The translations under genes and the position numbers were made by a program. Under the pieces are notes generated by a model. It was not told the origin of the DNA, made no database searches, and worked only from the letters and a program-made list of their open reading frames with translations. A DNA stretch of 64,000 nucleotides from Burkholderia sp. Leaf177 (lineage in GTDB: Bacteria > Pseudomonadota > Gammaproteobacteria > Burkholderiales > Burkholderiaceae), in contig NZ_LMPF01000022.1 in assembly GCF_001424345.1 (NCBI RefSeq), positions 116,122 to 180,121 on the forward strand. Direction: 5' to 3'. This document shows, piece by piece, positions 28,739 through 36,847 of the stretch (its first letter is position 1; every line of letters starts with the position of its first letter).

Positions 28739-28754
28739 CTGTATGGATGTACAG
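28739..28754. promoter_or_regulatory. LexA box upstream of DUF3717
   Basis: CTGTATGGATGTACAG. Its reverse complement is identical in all 16 bases to the umuDC box at 22317. No clear gene on the plus side uses it; a doubtful 83-residue frame starts at 28871. The DUF3717 pair is therefore the likely target. Confidence 0.88.
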
Positions 28755-29161
28755 TACATTATCGAAAAATTCGGGACCTGCATAGGTCGCGGTGAAAATA
28801 TGATGACAGGTGCAATCTGGCGCGCCTGATGAACCAATTGCCGGTGTATTGAAAGCCCGCATCGTAGAAGTTGTATCGGCAGCGGTTTCCCCCGAAGCCA
28901 CCGTTTGCTCGCCGCGATAAGGAAGAACAAGGCCGCAGCGAACGCCCAGCTTCGCATTGGCGGTACCAGCTGGCTTCCGAAGGGCTGACAAAGCTAGAAG
29001 CATCGGAAAGAACTGCAAATGAGAACCGGATCAAGGAACGGGCATATATGAAGGATGACCAATTCCGTATTGATCGCGTTAGTAGCGTAGTCAACAAGAA
29101 AGCACCGTACGCGATTCAGTAGTGTAATACCTTAGTGCCGACTAACCTACTTGCCAAAATT

Positions 29162-29174
29162 AGCCTATTAGGTT
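29162..29174. promoter_or_regulatory. MqsA operator, one base off consensus
   Basis: AGCCT-ATT-AGGTT, one mismatch from the known MqsA site AACCT-N3-AGGTT, ending just before the mqsR start. A further AACCT half-site lies at 29143. This fits autoregulation by MqsA. Confidence 0.7.
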
Positions 29175-29175
29175 A

Positions 29176-29480
29176 ATGTTCTTCATGGGCAAGAATACGC
29201 CCCATTGCAAGCTATCCATCGTCAAACAACTCGTAGAGGCGGATCAGGTTCGTACCACACGGTCGGCGCGTGAAGGCGCAGCAGCTTTAGGTTTTGATTT
29301 TGATGAAATGCTGGCTGTGGTTATCGCACTGACGACCAAAGATTTTTTAAGAGCATGACAACATATGATGATCACAAGGTATGGCAGGACGTGTATCGGC
29401 CCGTGACGAGCGCCGGGCCGGTGTACCTCAAGTTGACCGTCACCGGCGATGTGCTGATCGTATCGTTCAAGGAGTTATGA
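29176..29480 (+). pseudogene. mqsR: mqsR toxin gene with a frameshift
   Basis: The first part (TPHCKLSIVKQLVEADQVR, then GFDFDEMLAVVIALTTKDF) is the MqsR N-terminus. The frame ends at TGA 29356-29358. One base missing after the T6 run at about 29343 restores the usual C-terminus HKVWQDVYRPV...YLKLTVTGDVLIVSFKEL, ending at TGA 29478-29480. MqsR is an mRNA interferase cutting mainly at GCU; without its second half it should be inactive. The start is at 29176 or 29185. Confidence 0.85.
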
Positions 29481-29884
29481 GCACGAAATGCCCGTCTTGT
29501 GGTGCGGCAAAGCTGGTGCATGAGACTCGCGACCTACCGTATGTGTACAAGGGTCAAACGTTATCCCTTGAGCAGGTGACCGGTGACTTTTGTCCGGCGT
29601 GCGACGAGGCAGTTCTCGACGCTGCGGAGTCACGGCGCACGATGGCGCTGATGAAGGAATTCAACGTAAAGGTGAATTCTGAGCTTGCCGATCCTGCGTT
29701 TATCTTGAGCGTGCGAAAGAAGCTGAATCTTGACCAGCGCGAAGCAGGAGAGATTTTCGGCGGTGGCACGAATGCATTTTCTCGCTATGAGACCGGAAAA
29801 ACGAAACCACCTGTTGCATTGGTGAAACTGCTGAAGGTGCTGTATCACCATCCCGAGTTATTGCAAGAGGTAAGGGCCGCGTAG
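29477..29884 (+). CDS. mqsA: MqsA antitoxin
   Basis: 135 residues from ATG 29477, which overlaps the mqsR stop (ATGA) and has AAGGAG just before it. The N-terminus binds zinc through CPSCGAAK and FCPACDEA. The C-terminal half is a helix-turn-helix (LNLDQREAGEIFGGGTNAFSRYETGKTKPP) that binds the operator. It is intact although its toxin is frameshifted, so it may survive as a transcription regulator. Confidence 0.95.
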   Translation: MSTKCPSCGAAKLVHETRDLPYVYKGQTLSLEQVTGDFCPACDEAVLDAAESRRTMALMKEFNVKVNSELADPAFILSVRKKLNLDQREAGEIFGGGTNAFSRYETGKTKPPVALVKLLKVLYHHPELLQEVRAA

Positions 29885-29910
29885 GTTAGTCAGTCAGTTG
29901 GCCGCCCAAG

Positions 29911-30402
29911 TTACTTAGCATCGAGTTTGTCGTAAGGCGTCGGATGAAAAAGCCTGTCACGCGCTTTCCGGCGCTGTTGTTTTTGTTCTGCAGATAATGA
30001 GCGCGATTGAGCCGGTGTCAATTCGGCAGTGAGCCAATCGTTCGGCAAGTGTATCGACTCGCTACGCTTCACCAACTCCCCCCGCTGCAAAACCGGTTTT
30101 TCCAAGGACTGATTGCGCAACGGCGCATTTTCTAAAATAGCCGTTGAAGATAGGCCGTCTGCGGACGGCCTATCTTTCTTTTCGGCTCGTTCTTTACGAA
30201 CTCGCATCAGCAACACATTGAATGTGTTTTGTTTAATCTCGAGTCCCAATCTCGCCAGTTCGTCTCGCGCCTGAGCGCGGGTCACGCCTGCCTTTAGGGC
30301 GAGTTCGATTCCTTCAAATGCATCTCGAAATCGCGAGGCAGTCGACCGCTCCGTTTTGGCAGCGAAGGCTGCAAAGTGATCGCGATATGCAGATTTGTCC
30401 AT
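29911..30402 (-). CDS. Hypothetical protein, basic and helical
   Basis: 163 residues from ATG 30402. The first half (FRDAFEGIELALKAGVTRAQARDELARLG then KQNTFNVLLMRVRKERAEKK) looks like a small helix-rich DNA-binding or plasmid accessory domain; the second half is polar and probably disordered. It converges with mqsA, 26 bases apart. A terminator-like hairpin for the opposite strand lies inside the coding sequence. Function not recognised. Confidence 0.6.
   Translation of the reverse strand: MDKSAYRDHFAAFAAKTERSTASRFRDAFEGIELALKAGVTRAQARDELARLGLEIKQNTFNVLLMRVRKERAEKKDRPSADGLSSTAILENAPLRNQSLEKPVLQRGELVKRSESIHLPNDWLTAELTPAQSRSLSAEQKQQRRKARDRLFHPTPYDKLDAK
30149..30180 (+). terminator. Terminator-like hairpin inside the antisense gene
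   Basis: Perfect 11-bp stem GATAGGCCGTC / GACGGCCTATC with loop TGCG, followed by TTTCTT on the plus strand. It could stop transcripts coming from mqsA, 265 bases past its stop, although it lies within the coding region of the opposite gene. Confidence 0.55.
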
Positions 30403-30429
30403 TGGTCGAGTAGCAAATCAAAGTTAAGT

Positions 30430-30521
30430 TGTACTCTATCTGAATCTCTCTTGTACTGGAATCAAAACCTCTAGTCGCTGGAATGTACTTGGTCTATGAC
30501 TGATTTGAATCCGATGTGTAC
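30430..30521. repeat. Spaced TGTACT motifs upstream of the 29911-30402 gene
   Basis: TGTACT occurs at 30430, 30452 and 30484, and TGTACC at 30517, with spacings 22, 32 and 33 bases, close to whole helix turns. CCTCTAGT is also found twice nearby. They sit in the promoter region of the minus-strand gene and may be a repressor-binding array. Chance is possible for so short a word. Confidence 0.35.
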
Positions 30522-31064
30522 CTCTAGTGCAAACTCTGGATCGGCCGGAGGCACGATGCATGTGTAAACAAAAAATGCTCCGCACTTTTTCTTTCCACAT
30601 GGTGCCCAAAGGGAGAACCCTTTGGAAACCCCGACGGCTACGCCGCCAGGAGCGCGCCCACTGGTCGCTTCGATGGGCCCATCGGTGTTCTGCAGAACGG
30701 CAGCAGACGGCGAGACGGCTATGGATGCAATTCGCTCCCAATAGCGCCTGCGGTACTAAGAACCCGCTTGCGTGGTGGAGATATGCTCGCAGGGAAAGTT
30801 AGCAGCGGCGGATTCTGTCGGCAGGGACCTACGCCGCAGGCATTTGCCAACAGCGGAAGTTGGACAGCGTTTTCGAACGCATCCGCATCCGCGTCTGCAT
30901 CGGGAAATGCATAAGACGGACGGGGTCGATCAGAGCCGGTGGTCGTCCGCCCGGGTTCGGCCAGAAGCGGCCAGTCGCAAACGCCGTTCAAATCTTCGAG
31001 ACCGCTCTAGGTCGCGATAGGTAATGCTTGACAGAAAAGCCTGCACGGAAGCTACACGCGCAGA
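30522..31064. other. Gap without a convincing gene
   Basis: Short frames on both strands have unnatural compositions (Arg/Cys-rich) and no motifs. A small palindrome CCCAAAGGG...CCCTTTGG-like lies near 30604-30624. Probably remnant DNA between the toxin-antitoxin region and the flavin reductase fragment. Confidence 0.35.
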
Positions 31065-31670
31065 TCACACCTTGGACAGCGGCGCGTATGCCTGTTCCGG
31101 TATTTCCGCGAGTCGGGACGGGCGCACTTGGCCGCTGAGGCCGTAAAACTTTTGAAAACTCATGATTAACGGTGACCACCTGTCCAGATCGATCCGATTG
31201 GCATGACCGTCCACAAGCAGATCGGGATGGACGTGAACGCGTTGGATTTGCACCTCGATCAAGCTTATGAAGCCACGCAATTGGTCGCTATCCTCGCCGA
31301 TGCCGTGGACTGCCGCGACGACAGCCTCGAGTTGAATTGGACATTCAAGTGCCCGTGCGGCCGCTACCGTATCGGATGCCACCCTCGTCATTCCAGCACG
31401 GCCGAATTTGTCGGGTTCGTAAACGTAGCCCATCGCGCGCCTGAATTCAGGAACAGGATAAACGCCCGTAGTGCGTGCAATCCGATCGACAGCGCCTACC
31501 TCTGTGGCAGAGGGGAGATTTAGCACGCATTCGCGGGTGCGAACCAGGTTGCGCGTGGTCTGTGAGCCGGACGCAATACCAAGCACGCCTCGCCAGCCCA
31601 ACCAGAACACTGAAGAAATAGGTGCGAGGGAACATGCGATATCTCGAGCGTAGTGCCCAGTCACCAGCAA
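31065..31670 (-). pseudogene. N-terminally truncated flavin reductase-like protein
   Basis: From about residue 17 the protein matches flavin reductase (DIM6/NTAB-like) enzymes: LAPISSVFWLGWRGVLGIA, then NLVRTRECVLNLPSATEVGAVDRIA, CPIQLEAVVAAVHG and VHVHPDLLVDG, with a normal C-terminus PSRLAEIPE. The usual first ~30 residues are replaced by unrelated sequence and only a TTG start is available, so the gene is probably a 5'-truncated fragment. It has no relation to its neighbours. Confidence 0.65.
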
Positions 31671-32579
31671 ATCTGGGTCGACTTGGCGAATGCTCCCGAC
31701 TGGCCGTACCCGACCTGACGCTGAACGAAGCGAGTCGGTCGCTGCAAGTCATTCGGCGGCTGGCGGAAGTCGGCCACCTACGGCCATTGGTTGGTGCTTT
31801 CGCGCGACCATCCGCGCGTCGCTTCCTCCCCAGACAACGGACGTTCACACCTCGCTTTTACATGGCACGTCGTCGGTCCATAGCGGTCCCTTTTCTCTAG
31901 CCTGCCTTTGAAAGCCACCTCAACCCTTGCGTCTCGCGACATCTGTTCGAACCTGCTGCAAAAGCACGCCCCTTAACGCTCGGTCCGCGAATGAAGCGAT
32001 GGCAGCGGGAAACGGCAATCCGAGCACCTCGTCGAAACCATAGGGGGATTTGTGTTCGCTAACAAACAGACCGCATACCTTGCCAAGTGAGACCGTTAGA
32101 CATCAGAGAACGTTTGCGCACGCTTAAAAGAAATTTAAAAAAGATTGTAGATTCGTTCATTTCGACCATCAAAGTTGGCCGCAGTTTGACATCTGTCTTT
32201 CAGTGGTGGTATTGGTTCTACCGATTAATGAGCTGTTGACTTAATCAACTATCCAAAGTGCGCGTAACTCAACTTCACCGGAGTACAAAAGCGCACAATC
32301 GTACAAAAATTTTATCAGACGCCAAGTCGCTGGTAGCACGCAAAATCTAAATTGTCGTGCATAAAACGCCATGGTGTCGATAGTGAATTGATGAAATGGT
32401 TATCGGAAGAGCATCTTTTATCTCCAAAGCTTCTGACGCCCTCAATTTCGCTAGTTATTCGAAAGCCGCACGGCTTTCGAACTAATAATTATTGTTTAAC
32501 GGACGCTCGCTTGAGGCTGGCTTAATGTTTAGATAAAAAATTTAATGAATTGAAGCTAAGAAAAAAGCGAGGGATCACT
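31671..32579. other. Transition into AT-rich DNA, no gene seen
   Basis: About 900 bases without a supportable gene. Base composition changes visibly near 32.1 kb from GC-rich to AT-rich, marking the left edge of the lipoprotein-caspase-lysozyme cassette. A perfect inverted repeat lies at 32458-32481. The promoter of the cassette should be between that and 32570. Confidence 0.5.
32458..32481. repeat. Perfect 24-base inverted repeat
   Basis: Arms TTCGAAAGCCG and CGGCTTTCGAA with only CA between, 98 bases before the lipoprotein start. With no T run behind it, it looks more like an operator or a short cruciform than a terminator. Confidence 0.6.
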
Positions 32580-33509
32580 ATGCGGTATCTAGTCCGTTTA
32601 GCCTGCTACTCTTTAATACCTACGACATTGTTGGGATGTGTGAGCATCGAACCCCTTGATTATGTAGATTCGTCGAAAATGGCTGACGTTCTACACGCAG
32701 TAAAAGATCGCCAAGAGAAATATCTTACAGCAGCAGCAAGGTATAGGTACGCAACAGCAAGTTACGATGTCCCTCTAATTGTTCTCGCAGTTGGCAGCGT
32801 TGCCGCCGCGATTTTTACTCATGGCGCCGCTCGCGGGAACTGGCTTGCCGGCATTGGTATCGGAGCCGGCGGCCTCACACTTGGCTCAAGTTTGGTCAAC
32901 GCGCAGGCCAAAATGGATGCCTATCGGGTAGGAGCGACCCAAACCAGTTGCCTCTACGCGAGCGCTCTGGCATTTGATCCAAGCGATCAAACAATCATAA
33001 ATGCTGTGACACGGGTAGAAGGAAAAATAAGCATCATTAACACCGGCATCGCGGATGCATCAAAACAATTGGAAAAAGTAGCACCCGATGCTCTTAGCGA
33101 GGGGGAGGTTGTGACTGTTCGCAATGCTGAGTCGGCAATTGCTCTCGCTCAACATGCGATCGCCAGCGGCGAGATAGAACTATCTGCGTACCGCCGCTCC
33201 GGTGCAGTTGTGTGGGCCGCACTGACGCAGATTGATGCCACGGTGAGCCAACTTAGCAAGGAGACACCAATTACATGGAACGCGGCGGTGAGTTTAATCA
33301 CACAATACGCAACCGTACAAGCATTGGTTCCGCAAACGTCGCCGATTCCGGTGGCAAAGTCAACCAGTCGCAACCTTAATGCCGAGCCGATCGTAGAGTT
33401 AGAAAGATTAACGTTGCACCTTACTGAAGAAAGCAAATCCCTTGAGGCGGAAAAGCCGTTTTCTATACCGACAGCAAAGATAGCGGCTTGCACGATTCTA
33501 AGTAATTAA
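32580..33509 (+). CDS. Lipoprotein with a membrane hairpin, unknown family
   Basis: 309 residues from ATG 32580 (GAGG 7 bases upstream). The signal peptide ends in the lipobox LLGC, so Cys19-20 should be lipidated. Residues ~60-110 hold two hydrophobic stretches (VPLIVLAVGSVAAAIFTHGA and WLAGIGIGAGGLTLGSSLV) that may form a membrane hairpin. The rest is Ala-rich and helical, suited to long coiled structures in the periplasm. First gene of the AT-rich cassette, 56 bases before the caspase gene. No family recognised. Confidence 0.75.
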   Translation: MRYLVRLACYSLIPTTLLGCVSIEPLDYVDSSKMADVLHAVKDRQEKYLTAAARYRYATASYDVPLIVLAVGSVAAAIFTHGAARGNWLAGIGIGAGGLTLGSSLVNAQAKMDAYRVGATQTSCLYASALAFDPSDQTIINAVTRVEGKISIINTGIADASKQLEKVAPDALSEGEVVTVRNAESAIALAQHAIASGEIELSAYRRSGAVVWAALTQIDATVSQLSKETPITWNAAVSLITQYATVQALVPQTSPIPVAKSTSRNLNAEPIVELERLTLHLTEESKSLEAEKPFSIPTAKIAACTILSN

Positions 33510-33565
33510 TCTAAGCGAGGCAACCAATCTAATTTCTCGATTGTTATATCGACAGGGAGTACAAA

Positions 33566-34993
33566 ATGAAACACAAGAGTCTGCTTTACCACGACCTGGA
33601 TATTGGTGGAGCCACGTATAGCCCGGCTCAAAAGATTTTATATATTAAAATAGAATTATTCAAAAAAATCGTAAATATGATAATTGCATGCGGAATATTC
33701 TTGATTGTCAAAAACGCCGACGCACAATCACTTAATATGGTAGCGCTTGTGATAGGGAATGGAAATTATCAATCTGTTCCGCAACTTAGTAATCCGACAA
33801 ACGACGCTGATTTGATTGGAACCACACTGCAACGCATCGGCTTTCGTCTTATAACCGGGGGGGTCGTGCATGATGCGGATCTACAAAATTTTAATGCAGA
33901 ACTTAACTCGTTCGCGTCTGAAGCGCAAGCTGCGGACGTTGCAATTATCTACTATGCTGGTCATGGCCTTCAAGTCAATGGCACAAATTTTTTGGTACCG
34001 ATTGACGCGAACCCGAACAACGTCGGGGATGTGGCGGTGCAAATGATTAACGCTGACAAGGTTCTTGATATCTTGGATAAAGCGAAGATTAGACTGAAAT
34101 TTCTGATTTTGGACGCATGCCGAAATAACCCGTTCGCTACGCGTGACTTATCTTTGTCCGGTAGCGGACTTGCCAACATGTCGAGGGGATTGGCAGCCCT
34201 CAATGTCCCTGAAGGAACAATGATTTGGTACGCAACGCAGCCTGGCAATGTGGCACAAGATGGGACCGGAAATAATGGCCCTTTTGCAACCGCGATAAGC
34301 CGCAACATCGGTATTCCAGGTCGGGATGTGTATGCTGTCTTTAACGCAACGGGCACCGATGTCGTCAAAGTGACGAAAGAGCGTCAGCACCCGTGGATCG
34401 CAGCTTCTTCAATAAAAGGGGATTTTTATTTTATAAATAAAAGCACTGGACGAAGCATATTTACAGACGTAGACAGCGATCAGCCAACAAAAGACCGAAT
34501 TGCCGATATCTTTCTGAATAACGCGTCTTCGTCTAATCGAGCGTTTTCTTTTGGGGAGAATTATGTCGACGTAAATAAGTCCCTCGACGCGCCATTCGCA
34601 TTACCCAAATATTCAGGGCTTCCGCAGGCCAAAGAATATCCTGACGCCGACATACGCTATTTGGCCGTCCCAGTCAGCAATCTCCCTTCGTTCGCGAGTG
34701 CATTGTTACCAGATGGCGTCGGCACGCATTGCATCGCGCCGGGCAGCTTCTTCATTTTCTTCTTCAAAGACGAAAAACTGTTCCATGTGTCAATAAGGTT
34801 TGCAAAGAACAATGCTTGTGCGCCTTACGACTGGGCATGGAATCCATTGTTCCCGGACAACAGCAGATCGCGAAAAATTGACATCGGGAACGATCAAATT
34901 TCGATTCTTTCCCATGAGCTTCCCACGTATTCAGTTTTGGAGATAACAAAGATCGGAGTGGCAAACGAATCGGCCTCAATTTTTCAGGAGTGA
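33566..34993 (+). CDS. Caspase-fold (peptidase C14) protein with signal anchor
   Basis: 475 residues. ATG 33566 has GGGAG 7 bases upstream. A hydrophobic segment at about residues 34-52 (KIVNMIIACGIFLIV) ends in DAQS, so the protein is exported or anchored with most of it outside the cytoplasm. The caspase domain starts with MVALVIGNGNY; the catalytic His is in YYAGHG (~131) and the catalytic Cys in ILDACRNNPF (~184), with the supporting GTMIWYATQPG loop. The last ~180 residues are an unknown beta-rich domain. Bacterial caspase-fold proteases cut after Arg/Lys or Asp-like sites and are often effectors of cell-death systems, but those are usually cytoplasmic, so this one may act on envelope proteins. 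Confidence 0.9.
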   Translation: MKHKSLLYHDLDIGGATYSPAQKILYIKIELFKKIVNMIIACGIFLIVKNADAQSLNMVALVIGNGNYQSVPQLSNPTNDADLIGTTLQRIGFRLITGGVVHDADLQNFNAELNSFASEAQAADVAIIYYAGHGLQVNGTNFLVPIDANPNNVGDVAVQMINADKVLDILDKAKIRLKFLILDACRNNPFATRDLSLSGSGLANMSRGLAALNVPEGTMIWYATQPGNVAQDGTGNNGPFATAISRNIGIPGRDVYAVFNATGTDVVKVTKERQHPWIAASSIKGDFYFINKSTGRSIFTDVDSDQPTKDRIADIFLNNASSSNRAFSFGENYVDVNKSLDAPFALPKYSGLPQAKEYPDADIRYLAVPVSNLPSFASALLPDGVGTHCIAPGSFFIFFFKDEKLFHVSIRFAKNNACAPYDWAWNPLFPDNSRSRKIDIGNDQISILSHELPTYSVLEITKIGVANESASIFQE

Positions 34994-35215
34994 TTTTAGA
35001 GTGAGTAAAACAGTGTTGGAAGTTTTTGAATATGCGCCATGAACAAAGACGTGGTCTGTAGCAACGCACAACTTCGCTGTTGCATTAGTATTTTTTGATG
35101 AATTTAAAATTTTGACACACCCTTCAATTTTTTGAATAATTTTATGACTACAGCAATGCTTGCAGTGTAACAACCAATATTTTGGTGTATCTGACGTGTT
35201 CATAGGAGCGCTGCA

Positions 35216-36208
35216 ATGGGTTCACTCTCATCCAAGTTAGTCTCTGTTTTGATTTTTTGTGCGTCGTCTGTCTCATTCGCAGACGAACCCCTCGTGAATG
35301 ATTGGTCGCGAGGCCAACTCTTTTCCACATATATTTTACCGACAGCGGCCGGCGGCAAAGCGGTACGCTCGCTCGATAGAGACTTCGTATTCCCAGATGA
35401 TGTTGCTGTGTACGCAAAAAATGGAGATGCGGCGCAAATCGGTATTGACGTATCGCATCATAACTTGGATGGATGTAATTGTTCGATAAATTGGTCTACT
35501 GTATATGACCAAGGCGCACGCTTTGTATATATTAAGGCGTCCCAAGGCATTTCAGGCTATGATCCGCGGCTTGTTGATTACTGGAAAGGCATCGATGCAC
35601 TGCCCCCTTCAAAAAAGCTTTATAAAGGTGCCTATCATTTCTTGTCGGCAGACGGGAGTGGAGAAATGCAGGCGAAATGGTTTCTCAAAAATCTTGATGC
35701 CCGACTCGCTTCGATAGGAAACCAACGCAAGATCGATGACTTACCTGCGGTTGTGGATCTGGAATGGGACCATCGAGTAAATAAAAAGGGACAACAAGTG
35801 CCCTGCGCTGATGGGAAGATACATAACGATTGTTGGCAGATCGTTGCTCCCAATGAGATCATCGCCCGCTTGACCGCGTGGGCTACAGTGGTCGAAGCTG
35901 AGACCGGGAAAAAACCGGTTATTTACACCGCTAAGTCATGGGTTCGAGAACGTATAAAAGATGAAAATAAATTCTCCAAAATCGGAACCGCAAAAATATG
36001 GATTGCCGATTATGTTCCACATGACAAAAATGGCAGAGATACCCTCTTAACTGTAAAACCACGAGTACCGCAAGGAACCGTAGCTTCGCTTTGGCAATTC
36101 AGCGATCGAGCTCAATTCTCTAACAAAGCGAAGCCACAAAGGGTTGACGCCAACCTTTTCAAAGGCACGGTCGATGATTTTAAGGTGGCGTTCCAACTAC
36201 CAAAGTAA
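35216..36208 (+). CDS. Secreted GH25 lysozyme (muramidase)
   Basis: 330 residues, ATG 35216 with AGGAG 8 bases upstream. Signal peptide MGSLSSKLVSVLIFC with cleavage near SFADE. The GH25 barrel is complete: GIDVSHHN (~76) with the first Asp, FVYIKASQG, GAYHFL, the catalytic DLEWD (~181) and IWIADY, ending with WQFSD and DANLFKG. It cleaves the MurNAc-GlcNAc bond of peptidoglycan. It is the third gene of the AT-rich cassette; 221 bases without a gene separate it from the caspase gene. Confidence 0.93.
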   Translation: MGSLSSKLVSVLIFCASSVSFADEPLVNDWSRGQLFSTYILPTAAGGKAVRSLDRDFVFPDDVAVYAKNGDAAQIGIDVSHHNLDGCNCSINWSTVYDQGARFVYIKASQGISGYDPRLVDYWKGIDALPPSKKLYKGAYHFLSADGSGEMQAKWFLKNLDARLASIGNQRKIDDLPAVVDLEWDHRVNKKGQQVPCADGKIHNDCWQIVAPNEIIARLTAWATVVEAETGKKPVIYTAKSWVRERIKDENKFSKIGTAKIWIADYVPHDKNGRDTLLTVKPRVPQGTVASLWQFSDRAQFSNKAKPQRVDANLFKGTVDDFKVAFQLPK

Positions 36209-36847
36209 AAACCAGGCTCAATGATCAGGGTGCCTACGCTTATCCGAAAAATGTCCTGGCACGCTTACCCGCACAGTCCGCCGGTCACTTCGAGGAGCTT
36301 TTGCCTCATCGCTGGTGCCCGGCCTCGCCGTCGTAGCGAACGTTCGAGTTTATTAGGCGCGGACGGGCACGGATCGTCCAGTCGTCGGTCCGCCGAACGG
36401 CCGCTGCGGCCAACACTGTGACAGTAGCTGCGGAGGTACGGATGACTGCTGCGGTTCGTTCTAAAGCTGCCGTTCATTTAATGAACATCGAACGGCAGAA
36501 GTGGGTCGACTTCCGCCCGACGCGGACCGATCAATCGCCCCTACTCTGCCAGTTCAACGTCGGAACGGGTTCGGCCATCATCAGCCGTTCATCCGGCACC
36601 GCCGCATACACCTGAACGTCTTATTCGCATCTCACTGCGGTCATTCGGCTTGAGAACCGTCGGTTTCCTTCCGCGAATTGTCTTGCCGGCAGTCAATGAG
36701 ATCGCCGCGTACGGGCTGAGTATCTTTTCGCATCCCAGAAAAGCGTCGCGTACAGCAAGGCCGTGGCTTTTTTCGAAGGCGATGGATCTGAAGGCGCGCC
36801 GCGGTAAAAATCTAATTCCACTCCTTGAAGTCGCATGCCTCTCGCGG
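36209..36847. other. Gap of about 640 bases, no gene seen
   Basis: GC content rises again here. Frames on both strands are short and unrecognisable. The segment separates the converging lysozyme and ATPase genes and marks the right edge of the AT-rich cassette. Confidence 0.4.

Noticed and set aside
28871-29122. Plus-strand 83-residue frame next to the LexA box at 28739
   Set aside because: No ribosome binding site, unnatural composition (Pro/Arg/Glu runs) and no domain; the box is better explained by the DUF3717 pair.
30436-30991. Frames rich in Arg and Cys on both strands
   Set aside because: They look like out-of-frame translation of GC-rich DNA; no family, no start signal.
33566-34993. 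Caspase gene as part of a known gasdermin or TIR-type defence operon
   Set aside because: Neither neighbour resembles a gasdermin or TIR protein; the caspase has an export signal, unlike those systems.
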